Under the pieces are notes generated by a model. The model made no database searches. It was not told the origin of the DNA and saw only the letters and a list, made by a program, of their open reading frames with translations. DNA of 63,219 nucleotides from Meiothermus hypogaeus (GTDB lineage Bacteria > Deinococcota > Deinococci > Deinococcales > Thermaceae): positions 1-63,219 of the forward strand of contig NZ_QWKY01000011.1 in NCBI RefSeq assembly GCF_003574035.1, written 5' to 3'. The position numbers and the translations under genes were made by a program. Positions 27,590 to 36,722 of the stretch are shown in pieces. Each line of letters starts with the position of its first letter. The first letter of the stretch is position 1.

Positions 27590-29185
27590 ATGCGCTACCG
27601 CTTGCTTTCTTTGCTGCTGATTGCGGGTTGTGCGGGTGGAAACCCCACACCCCCATCCCCGCCCGTGGTAGGTGACTTTCAGATTGCCCTTTCGACCGGC
27701 ACCCTCAACCTCGAGGCCGGTACTACTGGAAGCCTCGAGGTCACCCTGGAAAAAACCGGCGGCTTCGACGCCGAGGTGCAGCTTTCGCTGGTGCGTGTTC
27801 CCAGCACCCTGGGCGTCAGTGCCAGCTTCAGCCAGAACCCCATCCAGAGCAGCAGCACCCTGACCTTGAACCCCTCCGGCGAGTTGGCCGCGGGCGACTA
27901 CACCCTGCTGGTGCGGGCTACTGCCAGCGTAAACGGCCAGGTGCTCAAGCGTGAGCGCACCCTCACCCTGGGGGTCTCGGCCAGCGACCAGATTACCGTG
28001 AGCGGCCAGGCCAAGAACCGCTTTGGGCAGCCGCTGGTGGGTGTGCCGGTCTGCCGCAGTGGCCAGTGTGTGAACACCGACGCCGAAGGCCGCTTTAGCC
28101 TGAGCGGCGTTCGGCCCCCCTACGACCTCACCGTGCGGCCCGCCGCTACCCAGGAGCACACCTTCCTGGGCCTGAGCCGGCCCAACCCCCTCTTGCTGCT
28201 CTTCACCAGCCTGGGCGGGGCCCCTGCCGAGCAGACCGCCAGCCTGAGCGGTAGCCTACTGCCCCAATCGGGCAGCGGCATCACCTTCCCTAACCCCGCC
28301 AACACCGGGGTGCAGGTGGTGTTTGGGGCGCCCCAGGCCAGGCCGACCCAGTTTGTGCCCCCTGGTCACAACCTGCAGGCCCTCTTTCCTGACCAGGGCC
28401 CGGCCTACACCCTGAGCACGGCCTGGAACGGCAGCGGCAGTGTGCAGGGCCGGGTGTATGCCCTGCAGTGGAAGTACGTGCCCGGCCTGCCCGGCACCCC
28501 CGAGGCCTTTCTGGCCTACGGCAGCCGGGTGGTCTCGCTCGACCCTGGGGAGAGCGCCAGCCTGAACGTGGCGGTGGCCCCCATCAGCACCGGGGCCTTG
28601 AGCGTGAACCTGACCAACCCCAGCGGCCTGACTCTGCGCTCGAGGCAGCTTTATGTGAACCTCGAGGCCCACTCACTCTTCCTGATTGCCTCCAACAACG
28701 CCGAAAGCCCGTTAAACCTGTCCTGGGCCACCCCGGTGATTCCGGGCAAAACCCTCACCTTCGCCGCCTATGCCGACGCCCCCGATGGCCGCACCCTCAG
28801 CTTCCAGCAAAACGGCCTGGGGCCCAGCGGCTTTATTGACCGCGTGCTGCCTGTAGCCCCCGGACTCTCGAGCCCCAACCACAACCAAAGCGGCCTCCCG
28901 CTCAACACCCCCTTGCAGTGGTCGCGGCCGGCCGATAGCACCTGCCTTTTATTCCTGAGCAGCGCAGGCCAGCCCACCCGCACCTTCTACACCGACCGCA
29001 CCACGGTAGTTCCGGGCCTCGAGGCGAACCGCACCTACAACTGGTTTGTGCAATGCTACGGCCCCTTCGACAACATCAACGCCTTTGCCAGCCCCGCCTG
29101 GGCTGGGGGCTACCCTGCGTTTGGCTGGGATATGTCGTTTTTCCAGACCAACTCGGTGCTCCGAAGCTTCAGCACCGCACCTTAG
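27590..29185 (+). CDS. Lipoprotein with carboxypeptidase-regulatory-like repeat
   Basis: This 531-residue protein has a lipoprotein signal (MRYRLLSLLLIAGC, lipobox LIAGC). After a Pro-rich linker there is a beta-sandwich resembling NEW3/Ig domains (GSLEVTLEKTGGFDAEVQLSL), then ISVSGQA-type carboxypeptidase-regulatory-like folds (GQPLVGVPVCRSGQCVNTDAEGRFSLSGVRPPYDLTV), and a C-terminal region that includes a fibronectin-like segment (NTPLQWSRPADSTCLLFL). The architecture suggests a surface protein that binds or senses other molecules; no enzyme motif is visible. GGAGG precedes the ATG. The hairpin at 29206-29235 follows the stop. Confidence 0.75.
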   Translation: MRYRLLSLLLIAGCAGGNPTPPSPPVVGDFQIALSTGTLNLEAGTTGSLEVTLEKTGGFDAEVQLSLVRVPSTLGVSASFSQNPIQSSSTLTLNPSGELAAGDYTLLVRATASVNGQVLKRERTLTLGVSASDQITVSGQAKNRFGQPLVGVPVCRSGQCVNTDAEGRFSLSGVRPPYDLTVRPAATQEHTFLGLSRPNPLLLLFTSLGGAPAEQTASLSGSLLPQSGSGITFPNPANTGVQVVFGAPQARPTQFVPPGHNLQALFPDQGPAYTLSTAWNGSGSVQGRVYALQWKYVPGLPGTPEAFLAYGSRVVSLDPGESASLNVAVAPISTGALSVNLTNPSGLTLRSRQLYVNLEAHSLFLIASNNAESPLNLSWATPVIPGKTLTFAAYADAPDGRTLSFQQNGLGPSGFIDRVLPVAPGLSSPNHNQSGLPLNTPLQWSRPADSTCLLFLSSAGQPTRTFYTDRTTVVPGLEANRTYNWFVQCYGPFDNINAFASPAWAGGYPAFGWDMSFFQTNSVLRSFSTAP

Positions 29186-29205
29186 GCCACTCCCCCAACC
29201 AATTT

Positions 29206-29235
29206 CAAACACCCGTCTTGAGAGGCGGGTGTTTG
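29206..29235 (+). terminator. Hairpin after the lipoprotein operon
   Basis: CAAACACCCG (29206-29215) pairs perfectly with CGGGTGTTTG (29226-29235), a 10-bp stem. The stem contains AAA and TTT, and on the minus strand it is followed by GAAATT. It lies between the convergent lipoprotein and membrane-protein genes and may stop transcription in both directions, although the T run is short. Confidence 0.65.
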
Positions 29236-29255
29236 AGCTATGCGCCATACACTCG

Positions 29256-29744
29256 CTAACCTTTGGGTATTTCAAAGGCCGCCCAGATCATCAGCAAGAA
29301 ACTTAAGAAGTTTATGGGTGTCCGGATAGCGTTCAAGCTGTTCCATGCGTTGCGCGCGCTCTCCCAATCAGTGGGCGGGGCAGCCGGATTCCAGGTCAAT
29401 ACAGTGTTGTTGATGGGCACGTTCAAAGCTATGGTAAAAACCCCCACCCCAAAGAAAAAAAGCACCCAACCCAGTGCAGTCAGCCGCCAGTACGCAGTGT
29501 GGCGCTCCTTCCACAGGCGCCCCAGCGGATACAGGGGCAGCAACATGGCCAGGTTGGCCACCACAATTACCCCCGTAGGGAATGCATCCAACGACCGAAT
29601 CAACTCCTGTTGCACTTTGGCATATTCTGTGGCCGAGAGGGTCATCAGGGCTGGAATGACCCCCTGTTCAAAGGTGTAGAGCAAACCGGCAAAAAGCCCA
29701 ATCCCATAGGTGTAGACCAGATGAACAACCCGGACGCTATTCAT
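29256..29744 (-). CDS. DUF1772 (anthrone oxygenase-like) membrane protein
   Basis: This 162-residue membrane protein has four hydrophobic segments. It shows the DUF1772-like block NVPINNTVLTWNPAAPPTDWESARNAWNSLNAIRTPINFLSFL, in which NVPIN, the W and the R residues are family hallmarks. Members are membrane proteins often next to AraC-type regulators; enzymatic activity is documented only for fungal anthrone oxygenases. AGGAGGG precedes ATG 29744. The gene follows another membrane-protein gene by 23 bases and ends near a hairpin. Confidence 0.75.
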   Translation of the reverse strand: MNSVRVVHLVYTYGIGLFAGLLYTFEQGVIPALMTLSATEYAKVQQELIRSLDAFPTGVIVVANLAMLLPLYPLGRLWKERHTAYWRLTALGWVLFFFGVGVFTIALNVPINNTVLTWNPAAPPTDWESARNAWNSLNAIRTPINFLSFLLMIWAAFEIPKG

Positions 29745-29767
29745 GGAAACCCTCCTGGCTTAATAAG

Positions 29768-30247
29768 TCACCCCAAGCTCGGCTCAAAGATTTTGAGCAA
29801 TACGATCAGCACAACCATCACACCCATCGCTACACCGACTCGGTTGGAGCGCTGTGCGAGGGCCTGATATTCGGCATCGCTTGCTCCTTTCGCCTCCAGT
29901 AACCTTATCTGTCGACTGAGCAACGGGGTATAGAAACCATATGCGACCGCCATGGCCACGATGTACAGCCCTATGGCAGCCCACAAATAAGGCGCAATGG
30001 CTTTGCCCATTGCAATCATGAGCACCCCAGTTAACCCGCCCAGCAGATAGCAGGGATTGGCAACATAGTCATCCAGGAACTTGACTCCACGCAAGGCAAA
30101 AGGCAGGCTGGCAGCGTCTTTTGCGCCGCGCGAAATCCATATGGCATAACTTGCATTCAGGCCCACCGCAACCATGGTGACAAAAATGTGTACAAAGACG
30201 AGCAGGGTATAAAAAAACGGATGGGCGCCTTCAGGGGGTACGTGCAT
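29768..30247 (-). CDS. DUF2269-like integral membrane protein
   Basis: This 159-residue membrane protein has four to five helices (PFFYTLLVFVHIFVTMVAVG, CYLLGGLTGVLMIAMG, YLWAAIGLYIVAMAVAYG, VAMGVMVVLIVLLK). The first helix with a His and the ISRGAKDAA loop resemble DUF2269 proteins, whose role is unknown. ATG 30247 is chosen because of the strong ribosome site AAGGAGG; an upstream in-frame ATG at 30280 would place that site inside the coding region. The divergent AraC-type regulator begins about 100 bases away and probably controls this pair. Confidence 0.7.
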   Translation of the reverse strand: MHVPPEGAHPFFYTLLVFVHIFVTMVAVGLNASYAIWISRGAKDAASLPFALRGVKFLDDYVANPCYLLGGLTGVLMIAMGKAIAPYLWAAIGLYIVAMAVAYGFYTPLLSRQIRLLEAKGASDAEYQALAQRSNRVGVAMGVMVVLIVLLKIFEPSLG

Positions 30248-30347
30248 GAAACCTCCTTGACGGGTGTGGAATGCCGTCAATATACTCCAAGGAATATGGA
30301 CAGTCTATGTTTTTATGTCCTAATTTCTTTGCCAATCGTCCACAATT

Positions 30348-31295
30348 ATGGATTCGCTCACCCACATCCTTAATCTGGCCCGTCTCAAGAGCAGCGTGTA
30401 TTGCCGCTCTGAACTCGGCTCTCCATGGGGACTGCACTTTGCAGCACACCCCGGTGCAGTCTTCCATGTCTTGCATCGCGGCAAGGGCTATTTTCAACTC
30501 GAGAACGAGGCCGAATTACGGCCCATCCAAGAGGGCGATGTGCTGTTGTTACCAGATGGTCAGGCGCATTCCATTGTGGAGACACCCGGTACTCCAACCT
30601 TGCGTAACCTTGAACTCGATCAGTGGGGTGAATGTGCGCTCATGCGTTGGAGCGATACACCCACGGTAGTAATTCTGTGTGGGACATTTAATTTTGAGTA
30701 TTCCAGGACAACCTCTTTGCTCAGACACCTGCCCCGCATCGTTCACATTCCGTACCGTGCCGATAGTCCCATCAACCGCGTTCTGGAACTGATGGCAGAT
30801 GAAGCCCAGGCGCAACGCCCGGCCAAAGAAGTGGTTTTGCGCCGTCTGGCGGACATTTTATTTGTACAGATTATTCAGCGTTGGGTTGAAATGCATGGCA
30901 AAAACAGTGGTTTGTTGGGTGCCCTATACGATCCTCTTATTGGAAAAGCTTTGGGATTAATTCATGCACAGCCGCATCATGCCTGGACGGTGGCCTCGTT
31001 GGCCAGCGCTGTGGGCTGTTCCCGCTCATCGTTTTCCGCACATTTCACAGCTCTGGTTGGCGAACCTCCGATCGAATACCTGGCTCGCTGGCGTATGCAG
31101 CTTGCTTCTCGATGGTTGGCCGAAGACCCCTCTTTGCGCGTTGGTGAGATCGCGGCACGGGTTGGTTATAGCTCTGAAGCAGCCTTTAGCAAGGCATTCA
31201 AGCGGCTAATAGGCATTGCACCCAAAGCGTATCGCAGCAGTGCTAGAGCGGTTCCCAAGAATGCCCAGAACAACGGGTTTTGCTGTTCTGGGTAA
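30348..31295 (+). CDS. AraC-family transcriptional regulator
   Basis: This 315-residue regulator has an N-terminal cupin-like sensor domain (FHVLHRGKGYFQLENEAELRPIQEGDVLLLPDGQAHSIVE) and a C-terminal double helix-turn-helix: the first in WTVASLASAVGCSRSSFSAHFTALVG, the second in RVGEIAARVGYSSEAAFSKAFKRLIG, followed by the AraC-typical P..YR. The cupin type is that of regulators near small membrane or oxidoreductase genes. It is divergent from the two membrane-protein genes, with a roughly 100-base shared promoter region. The end of the gene contains an inverted repeat (CCCAGAACA/TGTTCTGGG at 31262-31292) that also encodes its C-terminus, and a hairpin follows. Confidence 0.88.
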   Translation: MDSLTHILNLARLKSSVYCRSELGSPWGLHFAAHPGAVFHVLHRGKGYFQLENEAELRPIQEGDVLLLPDGQAHSIVETPGTPTLRNLELDQWGECALMRWSDTPTVVILCGTFNFEYSRTTSLLRHLPRIVHIPYRADSPINRVLELMADEAQAQRPAKEVVLRRLADILFVQIIQRWVEMHGKNSGLLGALYDPLIGKALGLIHAQPHHAWTVASLASAVGCSRSSFSAHFTALVGEPPIEYLARWRMQLASRWLAEDPSLRVGEIAARVGYSSEAAFSKAFKRLIGIAPKAYRSSARAVPKNAQNNGFCCSG

Positions 31296-31323
31296 AACAC
31301 TCCGCATCGCATGTGGAGTGTTT
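31295..31323. terminator. Bidirectional hairpin terminator candidate
   Basis: AAACACTCC (31295-31303) pairs perfectly with GGAGTGTTT (31315-31323) around an 11-base loop. A/T ends on both sides of the stem suit termination in both directions. It lies between the AraC gene and the convergent sugar-permease gene. Confidence 0.6.
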
Positions 31324-31343
31324 GTGGCGAACGCGATAGCTTC

Positions 31344-32156
31344 CTACCCCTTCACCGACCCCGCCAACAGCCCCCGAATGAAGTAGCGCCCCAGGAAGAT
31401 GTAGACCAGGAGCGTTGGCAAGGCGGCCAGCAGGGCCCCCGCCATGGGCAGGTTCCACTTCACCGCCTCGCCGCCTGCAAGCTGGGCCAGGGCTACGGTG
31501 ATGGGCTGGTTGGCGGGGCTGCTCACCAGCGTCACGGCAAACAAAAACTCGTTCCAGATCTGGGTGAACTGCCAGATGATTACCACCACAAACCCCGGCA
31601 CCGAGAGCGGGAACACGATGCGGCTGTAGATACCAAAGAATCCCGCACCATCTATGCGCCCCGCCTCGATCATCTCGTCGGGGATTTCGGCGTAGTAGTT
31701 GCGGAAAATAAGGGTGGTGATGGGCAGCCCGTACACCACGTGTACCAGAATAAGCCCCCATAACGTACCACCCAGCCCAATATCGCGCACAAACTGGAAC
31801 AGCGGAATCAGCACAGCCTGGTAGGGGATGAACATGCCAAAAAGCATCAGGGGAAAAACGATATTGGCCCCAGGGAATTTCCATTTAGCTAGCACATAGC
31901 CATTCAGCGAACCCAGCAAGGCCGAGAGAATGGTGGCAATGATGGTCAGGAAAAAGCTATTTTGCAGCTTGGGCAAAAAGGCCGTCCAGGCCTGGGAAAA
32001 ACTCTCCCAGTACCAGCGCTCGGGGAGCCGCCAGGTGTCCTTCAGGGTTATGGCGGAGGGTTCTTTGAGCGCAGTGATGATGACCAGATAAACCGGCAGC
32101 AAAAAAAACAGCGTGGCCAGGAACAAAACCCCATACTGCACAATCCGACCCATCAT
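31344..32156 (-). CDS. Carbohydrate ABC transporter permease, MalG type
   Basis: This 270-residue permease has six membrane helices and the transport signature [26 protein letters not shown] facing the cytoplasmic ATPase. Its length and order match the MalG/UgpE-like second permease of sugar importers. The start ATG 32156 overlaps the stop of the upstream permease (ATGA), so it is translationally coupled; the frame is open further upstream, but this is the only start consistent with that overlap. The shared MsmK-like ATPase is not in this operon, as is usual for CUT1 systems that share one ATPase. Confidence 0.93.
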   Translation of the reverse strand: MMGRIVQYGVLFLATLFFLLPVYLVIITALKEPSAITLKDTWRLPERWYWESFSQAWTAFLPKLQNSFFLTIIATILSALLGSLNGYVLAKWKFPGANIVFPLMLFGMFIPYQAVLIPLFQFVRDIGLGGTLWGLILVHVVYGLPITTLIFRNYYAEIPDEMIEAGRIDGAGFFGIYSRIVFPLSVPGFVVVIIWQFTQIWNEFLFAVTLVSSPANQPITVALAQLAGGEAVKWNLPMAGALLAALPTLLVYIFLGRYFIRGLLAGSVKG

Positions 32157-33277
32157 CGCCGCACCTCGCTTTTGAGCTGGCTGTACAGGTAGGGCACAAT
32201 CACCGCAGCCACCAGCAAGAGCAGAATCATCCCGATGGCCGCCCCTTTGGCAATTTGATTGGCGCGGAAGGTGGTCAGGTACATCAAGAGGGCGGGTACG
32301 TCGGTGGGGGCGTTGTCGGCCCCGGCCATGGCAAAAATCAGGTCGAAAATTTTGAGCGAGATGTGGCCCAGGATGATCATGGCCGAGAGCGTGATGGGGG
32401 CCAGTAGCGGGAAGATGATGCGCTGGTAAAGCTGCCACTCCGAGGCACCGTCTACCCGGGCGGCCTCGCGCAACTCTTCGGGAATACCGCGCAGCCCGGC
32501 CAGGTACAGGGCCATGGTGTAGCCCGACATCTGCCAGACGGCGGCCATAATTATGCCGATAAAGGCCAGGTTAAAGCCGTGGGGTTCGTCGTAGGGAAGA
32601 GGTTGCAGGGTGCGGCCCAGTGTGAAGGCCCACAGGAGCAGCAAAGCCGTCGAGCCGGAGGCGATAAAGCCCCGCCGGCGCTCACCGTTCCGAAAAGCCC
32701 CGAGTGCGATGAACACCAGCACTGCGCTCACCACCAGGGCGGTAAGGAAGGGCAGGTCGTTCCAGCTTACCTGCCAGATCTGCTCGCGGCTGGTGAGCCA
32801 GGCGAACTCGCCCTTGGGCAGCCCCACCAGGGTGGGGAGCTGGTTGACACCGCCCTGCGGTTGCAGCATCCAGCGCCAAATGGTTCCGGTCACGATGAAC
32901 GAGAGCGACATAGGAAACAAGAAGATGGTGCGGAAAAAGCCCTCGCCTTTAGGACTGCGATCCAGCACAATGGCCAGCCCCAGCCCCACCCCCAGGCAGC
33001 CCAGAATGAAGAACAACGTGAAGAAGAAGGTGTTGACCAGATCCTGACGAAACCGCGCATCCACAAACCCGGTAAAGAGTTCGCGGTAGTTTTCAAAACC
33101 GATGAAGCGAATCTGGGGGTTGGCCGAGAGGGCCTGGGCCGGGTCGCGGCCCCAGTCGGTGAGGGAGGTATAAAAGGTCTGGAGGATAAAACCATAGACG
33201 AAAATGCCCAGCAGCACCAGCGAGGGCAGGATGACCAGGAAGCCGTAGAGGGTGTCTTTATTCTTGAGCCAGTTCAT
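32153..33277 (-). CDS. Carbohydrate ABC transporter permease, MalF type
   Basis: This 374-residue permease is about 70 residues longer than usual for MalF-like CUT1 permeases. The extra part, roughly residues 135-225, lies between the second and third conserved helices and includes an additional hydrophobic pair ([19 protein letters not shown] and [11 protein letters not shown]). The C-terminal half has the [25 protein letters not shown] ATPase-contact loop. GAGGT precedes ATG 33277; seven further codons upstream are not preferred. It pairs with the MalG-type permease. A strong hairpin separates it from the sugar-binding protein gene upstream. Confidence 0.92.
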   Translation of the reverse strand: MNWLKNKDTLYGFLVILPSLVLLGIFVYGFILQTFYTSLTDWGRDPAQALSANPQIRFIGFENYRELFTGFVDARFRQDLVNTFFFTLFFILGCLGVGLGLAIVLDRSPKGEGFFRTIFLFPMSLSFIVTGTIWRWMLQPQGGVNQLPTLVGLPKGEFAWLTSREQIWQVSWNDLPFLTALVVSAVLVFIALGAFRNGERRRGFIASGSTALLLLWAFTLGRTLQPLPYDEPHGFNLAFIGIIMAAVWQMSGYTMALYLAGLRGIPEELREAARVDGASEWQLYQRIIFPLLAPITLSAMIILGHISLKIFDLIFAMAGADNAPTDVPALLMYLTTFRANQIAKGAAIGMILLLLVAAVIVPYLYSQLKSEVRR

Positions 33278-33472
33278 CTTTACCTCTGGGGTTGGCACCT
33301 CGCTAGTTATAAAGGCAGTTCTTTGTTTGCGTGGCAGCGTGGTGGGTTATTTCGCCGGGTTCATTCCGGGCGAAGCAAGGAATCGGGTGTTCTAAAGGCT
33401 CCGTCGGCTACGCCTCCGCAAAACGACCAGTTGAGCAATGCCGAGGGTGGATTGTGCGAAAAAGGACAGAAA

Positions 33473-33502
33473 GGAGGGGCAGGCTCGCAGACCTGCCCCT
33501 CC
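33473..33502 (-). terminator. Hairpin between sugar-binding protein and permease genes
   Basis: GGAGGGGCAGG and CCTGCCCCTCC form a perfect 11-bp stem with an 8-base loop, followed on the minus strand by TTTC and a T-rich stretch. It directly follows the binding-protein stop inside the operon. This is typical of a partial terminator or RNA stabiliser that makes much more binding protein than permease. Confidence 0.75.
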
Positions 33503-33509
33503 AGGTGAA

Positions 33510-34748
33510 CTACTGGCCCAGACGAACCTGGGTGGCAATGGCCTGGGCTGCATTGGAGGCAGCCTGGGCGTTGCGGCCCGAGAGGTAGATTTCCATCACG
33601 GTGCCAAACTGGCTCATGAAGGACTCGGGGGCCACAGCACCGTGTACCAGCGAGCCCACAATGCGGTTGTTGCGCCAGTCTCGCATGGCCGATTGCAGGT
33701 AGGCGTTGTACTTGCTGGGGTCGGAGTCGGTGCGGGCAGCAATCGAACCCTTGAGCGGGTTGAAAGCGTCCTGGCCTTCTTTGGAGCCGACCAGCCGCAG
33801 CCAGTTGAGCACGTTAGCGCGGTTCTTCACACCCTTGGGCAGTCCGAAGGAGTCGGAGAGCATCATGAACACGCCGGCCGTACCGGGTGCCGGGGCCCAG
33901 CCGAAGCCTTCGCCGGGTTTGAGGCCCTTGGTGGTGGTCATGTAGCCGGCAGCCCAGTCACCCATGATGTTGAAAGCCGAAGTGCCATCCAGCACGCGGT
34001 CTACCGCCTGCTGCCAGGAGAGGCCCGAGGCGTCTTTGTTGGCGCAGTCGAGCACCCGGCCAAAGGTGTTCCACACCGCCACTACCTTGGGGTCGTTGAA
34101 ACGTAGCTTGCCGTTCCAGAGGTTGGTGTAGTCGTTGGCACCGAGCACCCCCAGGGCCACCGACTCCCACAGATGCTGTTGGGTCCAGTTTTCACCGAGG
34201 GCCAAGGGCGCTTCCAGTCCCTTGCCTTTGAGGGTCTGGCAGGTGGTCAGGAACTCGGCCCAGGTTTTGGGTGGCTGTACCCCCCACTCCCGCAGCTTGG
34301 CAGGGTTGTACCACATCACGTTGGAGCGGTGGATGTTGACGGGTACGCTGTAAATCTTGCCTTTGTAGGAAATCAGGTCAATGAGCCCTTTGGGGAAGCG
34401 GTTCATCCAGCCTTCTTGCTGGAACAGGGGGGTCAGGTCTTCCATGCGGTCGGCTACCACCCAGGTACCGGTGAGTTCTTGACCCGCGTGTACCTGGAAG
34501 CTATCGGGGGGATCGCCGCCCAGCATGCGGGTCTTGAGGACGGCCCGGGCATTCACCCCGGAGCCGCCGGTCACGGTGGCGTTGATGACTTCCACGTTGG
34601 GGTAGCGTTTTTTGTACAGATCAATCAGGGCTTGTAGAGCGGGGCCTTCGTCTCCGGCCCACCAGGAGAAGATTTCCAACCTCCCCGACTGGGCCACTGC
34701 CAGCGAGCCAAGGGCTGCGGCTACCAGGGCTAAGAGAAACTTTCGCAT
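33510..34748 (-). CDS. Sugar ABC transporter substrate-binding protein (glucose/mannose-like)
   Basis: This 412-residue secreted binding protein has a signal peptide ([21 protein letters not shown]) and, as far as I can recall, is very similar throughout to the T. thermophilus glucose/galactose-binding protein (for example [62 protein letters not shown]). It therefore probably binds glucose or a related hexose in the periplasm. GAGGAGGA precedes ATG 34748, overlapping the end of the ROK regulator gene, so the two are coupled. Two permeases lie downstream after a hairpin. Confidence 0.95.
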   Translation of the reverse strand: MRKFLLALVAAALGSLAVAQSGRLEIFSWWAGDEGPALQALIDLYKKRYPNVEVINATVTGGSGVNARAVLKTRMLGGDPPDSFQVHAGQELTGTWVVADRMEDLTPLFQQEGWMNRFPKGLIDLISYKGKIYSVPVNIHRSNVMWYNPAKLREWGVQPPKTWAEFLTTCQTLKGKGLEAPLALGENWTQQHLWESVALGVLGANDYTNLWNGKLRFNDPKVVAVWNTFGRVLDCANKDASGLSWQQAVDRVLDGTSAFNIMGDWAAGYMTTTKGLKPGEGFGWAPAPGTAGVFMMLSDSFGLPKGVKNRANVLNWLRLVGSKEGQDAFNPLKGSIAARTDSDPSKYNAYLQSAMRDWRNNRIVGSLVHGAVAPESFMSQFGTVMEIYLSGRNAQAASNAAQAIATQVRLGQ

Positions 34749-34749
34749 A

Positions 34750-35964
34750 TTATGTCCTCCTCGTCATAGATGGGGCGCCAATGGTTGGCCGAGTCCCCAG
34801 GGTGGAGATTGGCGGGCTCCACTCCCTGGTTCCACCATTTGCTAGAAAGCGCTGCAGCACCAAGGCAGCGGCGCCCATAGCCGGGGCCAGATGTCCGAAC
34901 GCGCTTGGCTTGACGGGTATTTCGGCGTGTTCGGGAATAAAAGCCAGGTTACGAATGGTCTGGCGCAGGGGGGCCTCGAGCCACTTCCAGGCCTCGGCCC
35001 CGGCCCCGCCCAGCACCACCGCAGCGGGGTCAAAGGTGACACACAGGTTAACCACAAAACGCCCCAACTCGTAGGCCAGGTTTTGCAGGGCCTGCAGGGC
35101 ATACGGGTCTTGCTGCTCGGCCCGTTGCAGGATGCCCCAAAAGCCTTCCTGCCGGCCACTGGCAGCCTGGTAGTGCCGTACCATGGCGCGCAGTGAAAGG
35201 GCGTCTTCGACATCCCCGCCGCCGCTGCGGCTTTTGGGTTGGCCGGTGAGCCAGTGGCCCAGTTCGCCGGCAGCCCCCAGGCGGCCCCGGTAAACCTGCC
35301 CCTCCACCACCAACCCCGTTCCCAGGCCCGTGGTCATGACCACGTAGACCAGCGGGCTTTGATTCTCGCCCCAGAAGGTTTCGCCCAGGGCGGCAGCGTT
35401 GGCGTCGTTTTCGACGTTTGTGGGGACTTTTAGCAGGGCCTCGAGCAAATCGGCAGGCCGCTCGTTGCGCCAGCCCGGGCCCGGTGCATAGATAAGATTT
35501 CGTCCGCTGACCACGCCGGGGACAGCAAGCCCCACCCCCAGCAGATGCGTGGGGTCCACCAGCCGGATTCTGACCTGTTCGGCCAGTTTGGATATCCGCT
35601 CGGCCAGCGGGGTGTAGGGGCTTTCGACCCAATCCCACTCGCCGTGGATTTTGTTGTTCAGGTCGAGCAGGACGATTTGGGTATTCTCCACGCCCAGCTC
35701 GGCCCCCAAGGCCAGGGTGTGCTCGGGGGAGAACTCGAGCTCGGTGCCGGGGCGGCCCAGGCCGGGCTTGTGCTGGTTACCTTCGTCCAGCAGGCCTTCT
35801 TCAAGCATCTCCTGAACCAGCGAAGAGACCGTGCTTTTGGTAAGGCCTACCGCACGGGCCAGCGTCGCCCGGCTCGAGGGGCCGTTTCGGCGCAGGGCTT
35901 CCAGAATCAGGCGGCGGTTCTGCCGCTTGATGGCCTGCTGGTCAAGGGGTGCGTTGCGGGCCAT
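34750..35964 (-). CDS. ROK-family transcriptional repressor
   Basis: This 404-residue ROK protein has an N-terminal winged helix (about residues 12-65, [21 protein letters not shown]) and a sugar-kinase-like domain with [10 protein letters not shown] near residue 187 and [10 protein letters not shown]. The usual zinc site, His followed by CxCGxxGC, is altered: GELGHW at 233-238 keeps the His, but 245-254 reads [10 protein letters not shown] with no Cys. It is the first gene of the sugar operon, its stop lying inside the ribosome site of the binding protein. A 13-bp palindrome just upstream is a candidate autoregulatory operator. Confidence 0.92.
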   Translation of the reverse strand: MARNAPLDQQAIKRQNRRLILEALRRNGPSSRATLARAVGLTKSTVSSLVQEMLEEGLLDEGNQHKPGLGRPGTELEFSPEHTLALGAELGVENTQIVLLDLNNKIHGEWDWVESPYTPLAERISKLAEQVRIRLVDPTHLLGVGLAVPGVVSGRNLIYAPGPGWRNERPADLLEALLKVPTNVENDANAAALGETFWGENQSPLVYVVMTTGLGTGLVVEGQVYRGRLGAAGELGHWLTGQPKSRSGGGDVEDALSLRAMVRHYQAASGRQEGFWGILQRAEQQDPYALQALQNLAYELGRFVVNLCVTFDPAAVVLGGAGAEAWKWLEAPLRQTIRNLAFIPEHAEIPVKPSAFGHLAPAMGAAALVLQRFLANGGTREWSPPISTLGTRPTIGAPSMTRRT

Positions 35965-35985
35965 GGCACCTCAAATAAAGCACTT

Positions 35986-35998
35986 AACTTAGTAAGTT
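35986..35998 (-). promoter_or_regulatory. Candidate ROK operator palindrome
   Basis: AACTTAGTAAGTT is a perfect 13-bp palindrome 22 bases upstream of the ROK start codon, in the region where the promoter should lie. It is the only clear inverted repeat in the short gap before Dtd and is probably bound by the ROK protein when no sugar is present. Confidence 0.55.
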
Positions 35999-36049
35999 CA
36001 GCGAACGAACTATATCCCATCCGATTGCGGCCTGTCAACTGCCTGGGGC

Positions 36050-36514
36050 CTAGCTACGTCGGTGCTGGAACCGTTCGGCGGAGTCGAGCCAGATTGTTAC
36101 AGGGCCATCGTTGATCAGGTGTACCTCCATATGGGCCTGAAAAACCCCGGTCTCGACGTGAAGCCCCTGCTGGGTCATCAGATCGCAAAAACGCTCGTAG
36201 AGCTGCCGACCTTCATCGGGTGCTGCCGCCTCGATAAAGCTGGGCCGGTTGCCCTTGCGGGTATCGCCGAACAGGGTGAACTGCGACACGGCCAACACCT
36301 CGCCCCCCACATCGGCCAGGGATAAATTCATCTTGCCATCGGCGTCGGCAAAAACCCGCAGCCCCGCAATTTTTCGGGCCAGGTAGGCGGCATCGTCCAG
36401 GGTGTCGCCCCTTCCCACGCCCAGCAACACCAGCAACCCCTGTCCAATCTGGCCCACAACCTTACCCTCTACGACCACCTGGGCCTGGCTAACTCTTTGC
36501 ACAACGGCACGCAC
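36050..36514 (-). CDS. dtd: D-aminoacyl-tRNA deacylase
   Basis: This 154-residue enzyme removes D-amino acids (and Gly mischarged on tRNA-Ala) from tRNA. The two family motifs SQFTL (residues 77-81) and NDGPVT (135-140) are present and complete. GTG 36514 is chosen because the protein family begins with MRAVVQRV and because a promoter fits: CTGACA (36545-36550), 18 bases, TATCGT (36521-36526), then six bases to the GTG, a leaderless arrangement. The frame is open further upstream but without similarity to Dtd. It is between the ROK operon and the first DegV gene. Confidence 0.94.
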   Translation of the reverse strand: MRAVVQRVSQAQVVVEGKVVGQIGQGLLVLLGVGRGDTLDDAAYLARKIAGLRVFADADGKMNLSLADVGGEVLAVSQFTLFGDTRKGNRPSFIEAAAPDEGRQLYERFCDLMTQQGLHVETGVFQAHMEVHLINDGPVTIWLDSAERFQHRRS

Positions 36515-36520
36515 GTCCAG

Positions 36521-36550
36521 ACGATAACAGGGAAGGGGGGGTGTTGTCAG
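36521..36550 (-). promoter_or_regulatory. dtd promoter, leaderless
   Basis: On the minus strand CTGACA (36545-36550) and TATCGT (36521-36526) are 18 bases apart. The GTG start is six bases after the -10. The -35 matches the consensus at five of six positions. Confidence 0.6.
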
Positions 36551-36722
36551 CCGAAAGCTGAATGCCGGGGTGCTTCCATCGTACTGGTTACTACATTCAA
36601 TACATCCAACTCGGGATACCTCGAGGTCAGGCCACTCTGAAGACGGGCAACCCGGGTTCGACCAACGCCATGTGGCGCAGTGTAGAGGCCCTCGAGCCTT
36701 GCTCTGGTGTGTGAATCCTGGT

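Noticed and set aside
25463-28159. Very long open frame (about 900 codons) on the minus strand
   Set aside because: It is antisense to two clear lipoprotein genes; low-complexity Gly/Val/Ala-rich translation is the usual shadow of GC-rich coding DNA. The lipoprotein frames have signal peptides, ribosome sites and a promoter.
36640-36670. GGGTTCGACC stretch resembling a tRNA T-arm
   Set aside because: No matching acceptor stem, D-arm or anticodon arm could be placed around it on either strand, and the T-stem does not pair.
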